Assembly: GCA_029866965.1 (NCBI GenBank)
Contig: CP123444.1
Coordinates: 2,335,501 to 2,399,500 of the forward strand
Length of the DNA: 64,000 bases
Direction of reading: 5' to 3'
DNA from: Flavobacteriaceae bacterium YJPT1-3
GTDB lineage: Bacteria > Bacteroidota > Bacteroidia > Flavobacteriales > Flavobacteriaceae
Below the pieces are notes generated by a model. It saw only the letters and a program-made list of their open reading frames with translations. It did no database searches and had not been told where the DNA came from. The position numbers were made by a program, and so were the translations under genes. Each line of letters starts with the position of its first letter. Position 1 is the first letter of the stretch. Below are positions 43,640-51,152 of the stretch, one piece after another.

Positions 43640-44248
43640 TTATACCTCCAATTTCTTTAATTCTTTATAATTGGTCATTAATCGGCGGGCAATGATGCCA
43701 TAGATCAGCCGATAGAAAAACCATACGGCGATCAGTACACCAATAAGGACGGCTGTAAAGGCCAGCGTGATACTTACCAGATTCTTATCGGCCATGCTGG
43801 GTGCATTGTTGACCACTAAAATAAAGGTGGTGATCAAGGCCAGGCCTAGAAAACACAGATTAAACCAAACGTAGAATTTGACCGTTTGCCGGGCTTTTAG
43901 AATATTCTTCATCAATACCCGAGCTGAGGCCGTGGTGCTGATCTTACGGTAGTTGATATAAAACCAGCCGATGAAGAAGAGCAAGGCGCCGTAGTTGATG
44001 ACATCCAAGGCCACAAAATAATTTTCCAGGCCGGCCTCTTCAATAAAGGCGGCGTTTCGATCACGGCCGAAGAGGAACGAGATGGCCAGCCAAAAAGCGA
44101 ACTCAATAATGCTGATGATGAAGATCCACTTCACTAAAGAAGAGGATTTCTTCAGTAACATGGGGTAAATGTCACTGGCGGTCAAATGCGGGAGATTGGC
44201 CTCCTGATTCTTCCAGTCTTTTTTTAATAATTCTAATTCGTCTGCCAT
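43640..44248 (-). CDS. Membrane partner of the adjacent ECF sigma factor (putative anti-sigma)
   Basis: 202 residues. The N-terminal soluble stretch (LELLKKDWKNQEANLPHLTASDIYPMLLKKS) is followed by four hydrophobic segments (about 40-62, 78-97, 122-145, 155-180). The LLKKDWK start and position 4 bp after a sigma-factor gene are shared by putative anti-sigma partners in flavobacteria. There is no RskA or FecR domain, so the anti-sigma role is inference. Confidence 0.7.
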   Translation of the reverse strand: MADELELLKKDWKNQEANLPHLTASDIYPMLLKKSSSLVKWIFIISIIEFAFWLAISFLFGRDRNAAFIEEAGLENYFVALDVINYGALLFFIGWFYINYRKISTTASARVLMKNILKARQTVKFYVWFNLCFLGLALITTFILVVNNAPSMADKNLVSITLAFTAVLIGVLIAVWFFYRLIYGIIARRLMTNYKELKKLEV

Positions 44249-44252
44249 AACC

Positions 44253-44747
44253 TTACGGGTTAAGTATCGTTCTTAATTTTGTCTTTATTCGATTCATTTT
44301 CACTCGGGCATTTACTTCAGAGATACCCAGAGTTTCTGAGATCTCCCGGTAATTTTTATCCTCCAAATACAGGAAAACGAGGGCTTTTTCAATATCGTTC
44401 AATTCCTTGACCGCACTATACATTAATTTCAACTGCCGCTCAACGGTATCGTCGTATTCCTGAGCCGCGATCTTAAATTGGACATTCTCGTAATCCTGCG
44501 TTTTGACCCTCCGTTTGGATTTGCGATAGAGCGTGATGGCTGTATTGAGCGCCACCCGGTACATCCAGGTACTGAATTTACTGTCTCCCCTGAACTTGGG
44601 GTAGGCTTTCCATAACTGTATAGTAACTTCCTGAAAAAGATCATTGTGCTCTTCTTGATTATTGGTGTAGAGCCGGCATATCTTATGCACTATATTCTGG
44701 TGCTCTTCCAGCTGCGCTACAAATTCCGCTTCCTTGGGGGTGCTCAA
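44253..44747 (-). CDS. ECF-type RNA polymerase sigma factor
   Basis: 164 residues. Region 2 (HNDLFQEVTIQLWKAYPKFRGDSKFSTWMYRVALNTAI) and region 4 (VKELNDIEKALVFLYLEDKNYREISETLGISEVNARVKMNRIKTKLR) are both complete. It directs core polymerase to a stress or envelope regulon, probably released by the adjacent membrane protein. Divergent from the NDH-2 gene; the 124-bp gap contains a palindrome copy. Confidence 0.92.
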   Translation of the reverse strand: MSTPKEAEFVAQLEEHQNIVHKICRLYTNNQEEHNDLFQEVTIQLWKAYPKFRGDSKFSTWMYRVALNTAITLYRKSKRRVKTQDYENVQFKIAAQEYDDTVERQLKLMYSAVKELNDIEKALVFLYLEDKNYREISETLGISEVNARVKMNRIKTKLRTILNP

Positions 44748-44832
44748 TGGTTCTTTGTTAGTGATTGATTAGTAGTCTTCGCTGCACAGTTGTTACAGCA
44801 AGTGCTAAATTAATGGTAAATCTCTGGATTGT

Positions 44833-44846
44833 GCTTTCGCGAAAGC
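44833..44846. repeat. GCTTTCGCGAAAGC palindrome, copy 6
   Basis: Perfect intergenic copy in the ECF/NDH-2 divergent region. It directly abuts the -7 element at 44847. Confidence 0.9.
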
Positions 44847-44854
44847 TAACTTTG
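44847..44854 (+). promoter_or_regulatory. -7 element of NDH-2 promoter
   Basis: TAACTTTG is an exact TAnnTTTG match 17 bp before the NDH-2 start. The only TTG upstream is 15 nt away rather than 19, and the palindrome fills almost the whole spacer, so the site may be controlled by whatever binds the palindrome. Confidence 0.5.
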
Positions 44855-44871
44855 AGAAAATTGCTCACATC

Positions 44872-46164
44872 ATGAATCTTCCCCAGACCAATCACAAGCG
44901 CATAGTCATTATAGGCGGTGGTTTTGGCGGTATCCAACTCGCAAAATCGCTTAAAAATACAGACTACCAGGTGGTTCTTCTCGATAAGCGAAACTACCAT
45001 ACGTTTCAACCGTTGTTGTACCAGGTATCGACCTCGGGCCTGGAACCGGACAGCATTGCCTATCCCTTGCGGAAAATCATCAAGAACGGGAAAAACCTGC
45101 ATTTCAGAATGGCCGAGGTCACTAGAATTGACCCGGAAGAACAATGTGTTCATACCGATATTGGCCCCGTGAGTTATCATTATTTGGTATTGGCTACCGG
45201 TACACGGACCAATTTTTTTGGGAATGAAGATATCGAGAATAATGCGGTCTGGATGAAGACCGTACCCCAGGCGCTGAATATTCGAAGTTTGATTCTGGAA
45301 AATTTGGAAAAGGCCAATCGAGAGCGGGATCCCCAGATCCGCAAACGCTACCTCACATTCGCTATTGCCGGCGCCGGACCTACGGGAGTAGAGCTTAGCG
45401 GAGCCTTAGCCGAACTCAAGAATCACGTTTTGCAAAAGGACTATCCGGAGATGGACTTGAATGAAATGGAAATCCACCTCTATGAAGGTGCTGATCGGGT
45501 GTTACCGCCCATGAGTGAAACAGCATCAGAAAAAGCCCAACATTTCCTGGAGCAATTAGGCGTGCAGGTGCATTTGAATACTATGGTGGCCGGCTATGAC
45601 GGGACCACGGTAACTTTTGAGGAGGGCGAACCGCTGGACGCGGAAACTTTTATCTGGTCTTCCGGGGTTACCGGGGCTAAAATTGACGGAGCTGCCCAGG
45701 CTTTGCACGAAAAGACCAACCGGTACAAAGTGAATGTCTACAACAAATTGGAGCACTATGACCACATTTATGCCATTGGGGATATCGCCTTGATGGAAAC
45801 CGAAGATTTTCCCAAAGGACATCCGCAGGTCGCCCAACCAGCCATTCAGCAGGGTAAGCATTTGGGGTCTAATTTCAAGCGCATGCTTCAAGGAAAAGAC
45901 CCGGAGCCGTTTAACTATTTTGATAAAGGTACAATGGCCACCATTGGTCGTAACAAAGCGGTAGTCGATATCGGTAAGCTTCACTTTGGAGGCTTCTTCG
46001 CCTGGTTCATCTGGATGTTTATCCATCTCTGGTTCTTAGTCGGTTTCCGAAATCGGGTAGTGACCTTCTTCAACTGGACCTATAACTACATCAATTTCGA
46101 TAAGGCCGCGCGACTCATCATTCGGCCCTTCCAGAATAATAAGAATCTTGCTATGGAAGACTAA
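44872..46164 (+). CDS. NAD(P)/FAD-dependent oxidoreductase, type II NADH dehydrogenase-like
   Basis: 430 residues. FAD-binding GGGFGGIQLAKSL at the N-terminus, NAD-binding AGAGPTGVELSGALAEL near residue 165, and the second FAD motif YAIGDIALME near 300. C-terminal hydrophobic segment (GGFFAWFIWMFIHLWFLVGF) would dock it to the membrane. Transfers electrons from NADH to menaquinone without proton pumping. Single gene. Confidence 0.93.
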   Translation: MNLPQTNHKRIVIIGGGFGGIQLAKSLKNTDYQVVLLDKRNYHTFQPLLYQVSTSGLEPDSIAYPLRKIIKNGKNLHFRMAEVTRIDPEEQCVHTDIGPVSYHYLVLATGTRTNFFGNEDIENNAVWMKTVPQALNIRSLILENLEKANRERDPQIRKRYLTFAIAGAGPTGVELSGALAELKNHVLQKDYPEMDLNEMEIHLYEGADRVLPPMSETASEKAQHFLEQLGVQVHLNTMVAGYDGTTVTFEEGEPLDAETFIWSSGVTGAKIDGAAQALHEKTNRYKVNVYNKLEHYDHIYAIGDIALMETEDFPKGHPQVAQPAIQQGKHLGSNFKRMLQGKDPEPFNYFDKGTMATIGRNKAVVDIGKLHFGGFFAWFIWMFIHLWFLVGFRNRVVTFFNWTYNYINFDKAARLIIRPFQNNKNLAMED

Positions 46165-46175
46165 AGCGGCTTGCT

Positions 46176-46601
46176 TTAATCGGTGGTTTCGTACTTGCTT
46201 TGCATTAGTGCTACTGATTTTGCGATCAGCTGCTTCAGAATATCCACATCGATGTCTTCCAGAGTGTTGAAATAGAGGCAGCTTACTGAGGTTTTGTGTT
46301 TGCCCAATTGCTCCAGAAGGTCGCCATACTTGTCAAATCCGGTCATGATGTAGACGGTCATGTTCTGCTTACGCGGAGAGAATCCCGTCAGCATCCAGTC
46401 GCCTTCCCGACCGCTGGCGTAGCGATAATGGTAGGATCCATAACCAATAATGCTTGGTCCCCACATCACGGCCTTCATGCCGGTCACCTCCTCGAAAAGT
46501 CTCAACAGTTTCAAGGCATCCTCACGCCTTTGCTTGTTCTGAACGGTTTGGATAAACGATCGAGGATCAACTTCAGTGGGAGTAGTTTTTGGATCAGCCA
46601 T
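46176..46601 (-). CDS. DUF1801 domain protein
   Basis: 141 residues. SFIQTVQNKQRREDALKLLRLFEEVTG, MWGPSIIGYGSYHYRYASGREGDWMLTGFSPRKQNMTVYIM and TSVSCLYFNTLEDIDVDILKQL match the DUF1801 (YdhG-like) fold. Small cytosolic protein of unknown activity. Paired with the YdeI-like gene upstream on the same strand (17 bp gap). Confidence 0.87.
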   Translation of the reverse strand: MADPKTTPTEVDPRSFIQTVQNKQRREDALKLLRLFEEVTGMKAVMWGPSIIGYGSYHYRYASGREGDWMLTGFSPRKQNMTVYIMTGFDKYGDLLEQLGKHKTSVSCLYFNTLEDIDVDILKQLIAKSVALMQSKYETTD

Positions 46602-46618
46602 GGTGAGAATTCTAAAGA

Positions 46619-47212
46619 TTATTTATACTTGTCGTTTAACCCTTTGCCTTCCAGAATTAGGGGTATGATCTTTTCTAATCGGCGGGCTTTGGTTGTGGCT
46701 TGCTTGGCTTCAGTGATGTACAGCTTATATTCTTTTCTTTTCGACAAACTCAGTTGATTATAGGCTTCTTTTAAATCCTTTTGAGAACTCAAGGCTTGCT
46801 GCAACTCCTCAGGCATGGCTACCGTCTTGGTTTTTCGGTCGATCTTGACTTCCAGACCCTGTTTTTGATTGGCGATGGCTTCCGCAATGTAGTCGCTAAC
46901 CAGATCGGGCTGCATGGGATGATCCTCATCGAATCGTAGTTGGCGCATGGCCTTGGTCTTGCCTTGTTGTGCATTGACGAGTACAGCGGCTTCATCTTTT
47001 AGATACACCCCTTGAAAGAACCAGACGCCATAATGCTGTTTAAAGCCCCCCAGGCCCACCACGTTCTTACCCTTCCAAGTGTAGACCGGAAAACTCCATT
47101 TCCAATCCTCTTCGAGTTCGGTGGAGCGTACGATTTCGCGTAAGCGTTGTAGTTCCTGTTTCCAGGGACTGTCATTTTCAAAAAAACGCTCAAGCTTTTC
47201 CGATTTATCCAT
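46619..47212 (-). CDS. YdeI/OmpD-associated family protein
   Basis: 197 residues. DUF1801-type first half (WKQELQRLREIVRSTELEEDWKWSFPVYTWKGKNVVGLGGFKQHYGVWFF), followed by a C-terminal OmpD-associated motif (MPEELQQALSSQKDLKEAYNQLSLSKRKEYKLYITEAKQATTKARRLEKI). This combination is labelled YdeI/OmpD-associated in Bacteroidota; no biochemical role is known. One of three such genes in the window (with 46176 and 62106). Confidence 0.88.
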   Translation of the reverse strand: MDKSEKLERFFENDSPWKQELQRLREIVRSTELEEDWKWSFPVYTWKGKNVVGLGGFKQHYGVWFFQGVYLKDEAAVLVNAQQGKTKAMRQLRFDEDHPMQPDLVSDYIAEAIANQKQGLEVKIDRKTKTVAMPEELQQALSSQKDLKEAYNQLSLSKRKEYKLYITEAKQATTKARRLEKIIPLILEGKGLNDKYK

Positions 47213-47224
47213 GCTTAAAGATAG

Positions 47225-47701
47225 CTAATTTTTCTTGCCTAGATGGGGATAGCGCTGGGGCCAAAAGAGTCTGCCCAGCACCAATCCGGTAAGCAAATCG
47301 ACCAGATACATCAATTGCAATTGATTGCCGGCCGTCGTCTCAAAATCGATAAGCGAACGGTTATCCAGAAAAAATATAAGGACAGCAATAGCCAGGATCA
47401 AGGTGACTCCAAGTAATTCAGGCAGGAGTTTTTTTCCTTTATGAGCAAGAAAAAAGTGCGACCCCAGTACGCCCCATAGATAGCATAAGACAAATAAGCC
47501 TTCTTCAGTCGATCGCTGAATGATCTGACTTATGGTATCGCCCTCCGGGGGTAGAATGGCCAGAAAAAGGTCAAAAATGATCAGGGCGATAAAGGTGAAG
47601 ATGAGGATCTGTTGCACCCGTCGGACCGTCCTGGGGTTTTGCGTAAGCGCTCTAAAGATCGCATCTACAATATTATCTACGGCCTTCTTTTCTGAGTTCA
47701 T
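47225..47701 (-). CDS. Membrane protein, paralogue of the upstream gene
   Basis: Start set at ATG 47701 (MNSEKKAVDNIVDAIF), overlapping the upstream stop by 4 bp; the frame to 47743 is inside that gene. 158 residues, four hydrophobic segments. The phrases WGVLGSHFFL and LGRLFWPQRY mirror WGVLGGHFFL and FGHFFWSQRL of the upstream gene, so they are diverged duplicates. Function unknown. Confidence 0.76.
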   Translation of the reverse strand: MNSEKKAVDNIVDAIFRALTQNPRTVRRVQQILIFTFIALIIFDLFLAILPPEGDTISQIIQRSTEEGLFVLCYLWGVLGSHFFLAHKGKKLLPELLGVTLILAIAVLIFFLDNRSLIDFETTAGNQLQLMYLVDLLTGLVLGRLFWPQRYPHLGKKN

Positions 47702-48111
47702 GGTGCGACTTTTAAAAGTTCTTCCAGCAAGCGTTGCGACCAAAAGAAATGACCAAAAAGAAAGCCACTAATCAACAAGGCGAATTGATGTTTAGGTTGG
47801 ATGGTCCATCGGTCTCGGTATCGGACGCCTAAATAATACAGCAAGGCCATAATGACCACTACAAGTAGGGGCGGCAACCAAAGACTGGTTCCCAAAATCG
47901 ATTCTTTTACCCCCAAAAAAAAGTGTCCACCCAGTACGCCCCAGGCGAAGGTGATAAAGAAATACCGGTCGAAAGCCCAGCTCTTGAGGACATGACTGAT
48001 GGTATCGTCTTCCTCTCCATTGAAGTACAACCAAATGTTCAGGAGCATCAAGATCCCTGCGGTCAGCAGCAAGAAGAGTTGTACAAATTCGATGGTGTCA
48101 AAATCACCCAT
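47698..48111 (-). CDS. Membrane protein, paralogue of the downstream gene
   Basis: 137 residues, four hydrophobic segments (about 10-28, 48-66, 74-95, 108-122). The short loop NGEEDDTISHVLK precedes WGVLGGHFFL; the downstream paralogue has PPEGDTISQIIQ at the same place. The pair is translationally coupled. First gene of a short minus operon. I do not recognise the family. Confidence 0.75.
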   Translation of the reverse strand: MGDFDTIEFVQLFLLLTAGILMLLNIWLYFNGEEDDTISHVLKSWAFDRYFFITFAWGVLGGHFFLGVKESILGTSLWLPPLLVVVIMALLYYLGVRYRDRWTIQPKHQFALLISGFLFGHFFWSQRLLEELLKVAP

Positions 48112-48168
48112 AAAACCAATTTTACTTTTAAAGATAATAAGATCTACTTACAGCGTATCGGTTCAATG

Positions 48169-48201
48169 TACAATTGAGTCGGCTCTTTTTACAACTGAGT
48201 C
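48169..48201. promoter_or_regulatory. LytTR-type direct repeat, 21-bp period
   Basis: TACAATTGAGTC (48169-48180) and TACAACTGAGTC (48190-48201) are direct repeats with one mismatch and a 21-bp period. LytTR regulators bind two ~9-bp direct repeats about two helical turns (21 bp) apart. The site lies ~110 bp upstream of an operon that encodes a LytTR response regulator, so autoregulation is likely. A CATCTTTG near the -7 consensus follows at 48233-48240. Confidence 0.58.
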
Positions 48202-48313
48202 ATCTATACTATGATGATCTTAATCTGAAATTCATCTTTGTAGTGTAACATGCACCTCGGATTGATGGCAGTGCTGGCCGACCAAGATCGCATCAAATTC
48301 GTAGATTTAACCT

Positions 48314-49648
48314 ATGAGATTAAAACAATACATCAAAGAATTAGGTAAAGCCTTCCTCCTGGGGATAGGTATCTTTATCGTCCTATTGCTCATTCGCTAT
48401 TTCAGTGGGCAGGGCTGGTTACCGCTCGAGTATTGGTGGAGCAGTTTTTGGCTTAATCAATTGTTCTCGGTCACCTTGTATGGAGTGAATATGGTCATCG
48501 TTGATTTTTGTTTAAGTCGGTATAGAAGTCAATTTTTTCAACTCCGCTATTTAAGCATCGCATTTGCAGGACATATCCTGGTTACGCTCATCGCCATCTT
48601 TTTTCTGAATGCTTTCGCCGACATGGTCGTTAACGGTCTGAGTTGGGAGGCCTTTCTGGATAGGCAATCGCTCACCTATTATCAAACCGCCTTCATCATT
48701 TCCATGGTATTGACCGTGGTCTTCTACGTTTTCTACTATTGGAAGTATAAAAAAGACCGGCAGGTTACTGAGCAGAAGATCATAGCCGGGGCTGCTACCG
48801 CCAGTTTTGATGCCCTTAAGAACCAATTGGATCCCCATTTTCTGTTCAATAGTTTAAATGTATTGACCAGTCTCATTGAAGAAAATCCGGATCAGGCACA
48901 AAAATTTACGACCTCCCTGTCTAAGGTGTACCGTTATGTGTTAGAACAAAAGAGCAAGCAATTGGTGCCTTTGAGTGAGGAGCTCGCTTTCGCGAAAACC
49001 TATATGTCCCTACTCAAGATGCGTTTTGAGGACAGTGTGGTCTTTGAGATTGACTCCTCGGCCGCTGCTCAGGAGGCCAAGATAGTCCCACTAGCCCTGC
49101 AATTACTCTTGGAGAACGCCGTAAAGCACAATGCGATCACCCCCGAAAAAAAATTGAAGGTTACCGTAAGTGCCACAGCCGATCGATTGCTCATCAGAAA
49201 TAACAGACAACCCAAAGAATCGGTCAAAAAAAGCAGTGGGGTAGGGCTTCAAAACATTAGACAGCGCTATGCTTTGCTTACCCGAATGCCTATTGAAATT
49301 GATCAAAATGAAGATCATTTTCAAGTTTCCATTCCATTAATCAAAAACGAAATCATTATGCAGACCCAGGAAGATTACCTAACCGACAAGCGCTACGCCC
49401 GCGCCAAGGAGCAAGTGGAAAAAATGAAAGGATTTTACAGTCATTTTGCAATCTATCTTTTTATGTGTGTGGTGTTCATCTGGCTCAATTTCAGATCCGG
49501 TGGATTTCCCTGGGCGATCTTCCCGATCGCAGGATGGGGACTGGGCGTCGCAGGACACGCAGCAGATACCTTCAACTGGAATCCTATTTTTGATCGCGAC
49601 TGGGAAGAACGCAAGATCAGGGAATTTATGGATAAGGATAATTTATGA
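48314..49648 (+). CDS. LytS-like histidine kinase with C-terminal 2TM domain
   Basis: 444 residues. Four N-terminal helices (about 13-34, 46-68, 78-99, 118-139). The His_kinase core (PF06580 type) follows: FDALKNQLDPHFLFNSLNVL with the phospho-accepting His in DPHF, then LLENAVKHNAI and SGVGLQNIRQRY of the ATPase lid. From about residue 350 a 2TM domain is fused (YARAKEQVEKMKGFYSHF ... GWGLGVAGH ... DWEERKIREFM). The kinase has its catalytic part between two membrane regions, an unusual layout. Heads the operon with two 2TM genes and a LytTR gene. A one-mismatch palindrome (48986-48999) is read as AFAKT. Confidence 0.9.
   Translation: MRLKQYIKELGKAFLLGIGIFIVLLLIRYFSGQGWLPLEYWWSSFWLNQLFSVTLYGVNMVIVDFCLSRYRSQFFQLRYLSIAFAGHILVTLIAIFFLNAFADMVVNGLSWEAFLDRQSLTYYQTAFIISMVLTVVFYVFYYWKYKKDRQVTEQKIIAGAATASFDALKNQLDPHFLFNSLNVLTSLIEENPDQAQKFTTSLSKVYRYVLEQKSKQLVPLSEELAFAKTYMSLLKMRFEDSVVFEIDSSAAAQEAKIVPLALQLLLENAVKHNAITPEKKLKVTVSATADRLLIRNNRQPKESVKKSSGVGLQNIRQRYALLTRMPIEIDQNEDHFQVSIPLIKNEIIMQTQEDYLTDKRYARAKEQVEKMKGFYSHFAIYLFMCVVFIWLNFRSGGFPWAIFPIAGWGLGVAGHAADTFNWNPIFDRDWEERKIREFMDKDNL
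48986..48999. repeat. Palindrome copy with one mismatch
   Basis: GCTTTCGCGAAAAC within the kinase gene, read as AFAKT. Confidence 0.7.
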
Positions 49649-49741
49649 TCCTACAACTCATCCGCTTTCTTCTACAATTGGGTGGAATAAACTGGATGCA
49701 CGAAACCAGACTTTTTAAGTTTACACTAAATCTTAGAAATC

Positions 49742-50032
49742 ATGAAACTTGAAGAACAAGAAAACAAATACCTCAAAGCCCGTGAGCGGGTGGCCCAGAT
49801 CAAAAAATTCTATACCAGTCTAATCAGTTATGTGATCTTTATTACGCTACTGGGGGCTTTAAATTATTACGTCAATGAATGGGATTATCCCTGGTTTCTC
49901 TGGGCAGCATTTGGCTGGGGCATTGGCCTTTTCTTTCAGGCGGCTAAAGCATTCAACTGGAATCCATTTTTTGGAAAAGATTGGGAAGAGCGCAAGATGA
50001 AAGAATTTATGGATAACGAACGCTTTAAATAA
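49742..50032 (+). CDS. Stand-alone 2TM domain protein 1
   Basis: 96 residues. EENKYLKARERVAQIKKFYTSLISYVIFITLL starts the 2TM domain, WFLWAAFGWGIGLFFQAAKAF is the second helix, and DWEERKMKEFMDNERFK the conserved cytosolic end. The same domain is fused to the kinase upstream. Ninety-four bp separate it from the kinase gene; eight bp from the next 2TM gene. Confidence 0.9.
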   Translation: MKLEEQENKYLKARERVAQIKKFYTSLISYVIFITLLGALNYYVNEWDYPWFLWAAFGWGIGLFFQAAKAFNWNPFFGKDWEERKMKEFMDNERFK

Positions 50033-50040
50033 ATCGATCC

Positions 50041-50370
50041 ATGGATATTCAACGCGAACAGCAATTGCGTGAACGCGCTAAAGCCAGAGTTAAGGCCATA
50101 CGTGGTTTCTACTCTCACCTGACCGTTTACATCATCGTAAATCTTCTGATCATTGTGCTTTTCTCGAGCATCACTTCCTGGACACGTACTGATTGGACCT
50201 CCTGGTGGACCTACCTCAGTACCCCTGTTTTTTGGGGAATAGGCCTTCTGGCTCATGGTATTTATGTCTTTGCACCCAAAATTACCTTTATTAAAGATTG
50301 GGAAGAACGCAAAATCAAAGAATTGATGGAGAAAGACCGTCAACACCATCCATCAGATCATACTTTTTAA
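50041..50370 (+). CDS. Stand-alone 2TM domain protein 2
   Basis: 109 residues, the third 2TM domain of the operon: LRERAKARVKAIRGFYSHLTVYIIVNLLIIVLF, then WWTYLSTPVFWGIGLLAHGIYVF, then DWEERKIKELMEKDRQ. Probably forms hetero-oligomers with the other 2TM proteins and the kinase C-terminus. Followed 11 bp later by the response regulator gene. Confidence 0.9.
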   Translation: MDIQREQQLRERAKARVKAIRGFYSHLTVYIIVNLLIIVLFSSITSWTRTDWTSWWTYLSTPVFWGIGLLAHGIYVFAPKITFIKDWEERKIKELMEKDRQHHPSDHTF

Positions 50371-50381
50371 CATCGATATTT

Positions 50382-51149
50382 ATGGCTTTACAAGCACTTA
50401 TTATAGAAGATGAACAACCCGCAGCACGGCGCCTTTCGCGTATGCTTCAGAAGGAAGACGTCGAGGTATTGGCCATGCTTCATTCCGTAAAAGAAGCGGT
50501 CAACTGGTTTAAGCATAACGAACATCCAGGCCTCATCTTTCTGGATATTCAACTCTCCGACGGTCTGTCTTTCAAGATCTTTGATGAGGTCGATGTACGC
50601 AGCGCGATCATTTTTACCACCGCCTTTGATGAGTATGCCTTACAAGCTTTTAAGCTCAACAGTGTAGACTATCTATTAAAGCCTATAGACGATGAAGAAT
50701 TAGCAGCAGCCCTCCAGAAATACAAATTGAATAGTACCCAAAAACCGGAAGTCAAACTCAACTTCGATGATATCCGAAAGCTATTGGGGGCGACACCGGT
50801 CGAACGGGAGTACAAAAAGCGCTTTACGACTAAGATCGGCCAGCACATCAAGATGGTCACCGTAGACGAAATCGAATGCTTTTACAGCGAAAATAAGGGT
50901 ACCTACGCTTACACTACAGATAAACGAAGTTACCTACTGGATCACCTGACCCTGGAACAATTGGAGACGGAACTGGAACCGGAAACCTTCTTCAGGGTGA
51001 GTCGGCAGTTCATTGTCAATATTGAGGCCATTCGGGATATTATTTCTTACACCAACTCCAGACTGGAACTCAAACTCAATCACTTTGATGAAGATCAGAT
51101 CATCGTCAGTCGCGAGCGGGTCAAGGACTTTAAGCTGTGGCTAGAATAG
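50382..51149 (+). CDS. LytTR family DNA-binding response regulator
   Basis: Start set at ATG 50382 (MALQALIIEDEQPAARRL); the longer frame is inside the 2TM gene. 255 residues. Receiver domain with phospho-acceptor Asp55 (LIFLDIQLSD) and the switch Lys in YLLKPID. LytTR domain from ~155: KMVTVDEIECFYSENKGTYAYTTDKRSYLLDHLTLEQLE, FFRVSRQFIVNIEAI. Phosphorylated by the upstream kinase and likely binds the direct repeat at 48169-48201. Confidence 0.93.
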   Translation: MALQALIIEDEQPAARRLSRMLQKEDVEVLAMLHSVKEAVNWFKHNEHPGLIFLDIQLSDGLSFKIFDEVDVRSAIIFTTAFDEYALQAFKLNSVDYLLKPIDDEELAAALQKYKLNSTQKPEVKLNFDDIRKLLGATPVEREYKKRFTTKIGQHIKMVTVDEIECFYSENKGTYAYTTDKRSYLLDHLTLEQLETELEPETFFRVSRQFIVNIEAIRDIISYTNSRLELKLNHFDEDQIIVSRERVKDFKLWLE

Positions 51150-51152
51150 ACT

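Noticed and set aside
44758-45180. 140-residue minus-strand frame over the NDH-2 start
   Set aside because: It is a shadow of the NDH-2 gene and the palindrome region, with no protein-like pattern.
45556-46026. 156-residue frame opposite the NDH-2 gene
   Set aside because: It lies wholly inside a clear flavoprotein gene and has no recognisable domain.
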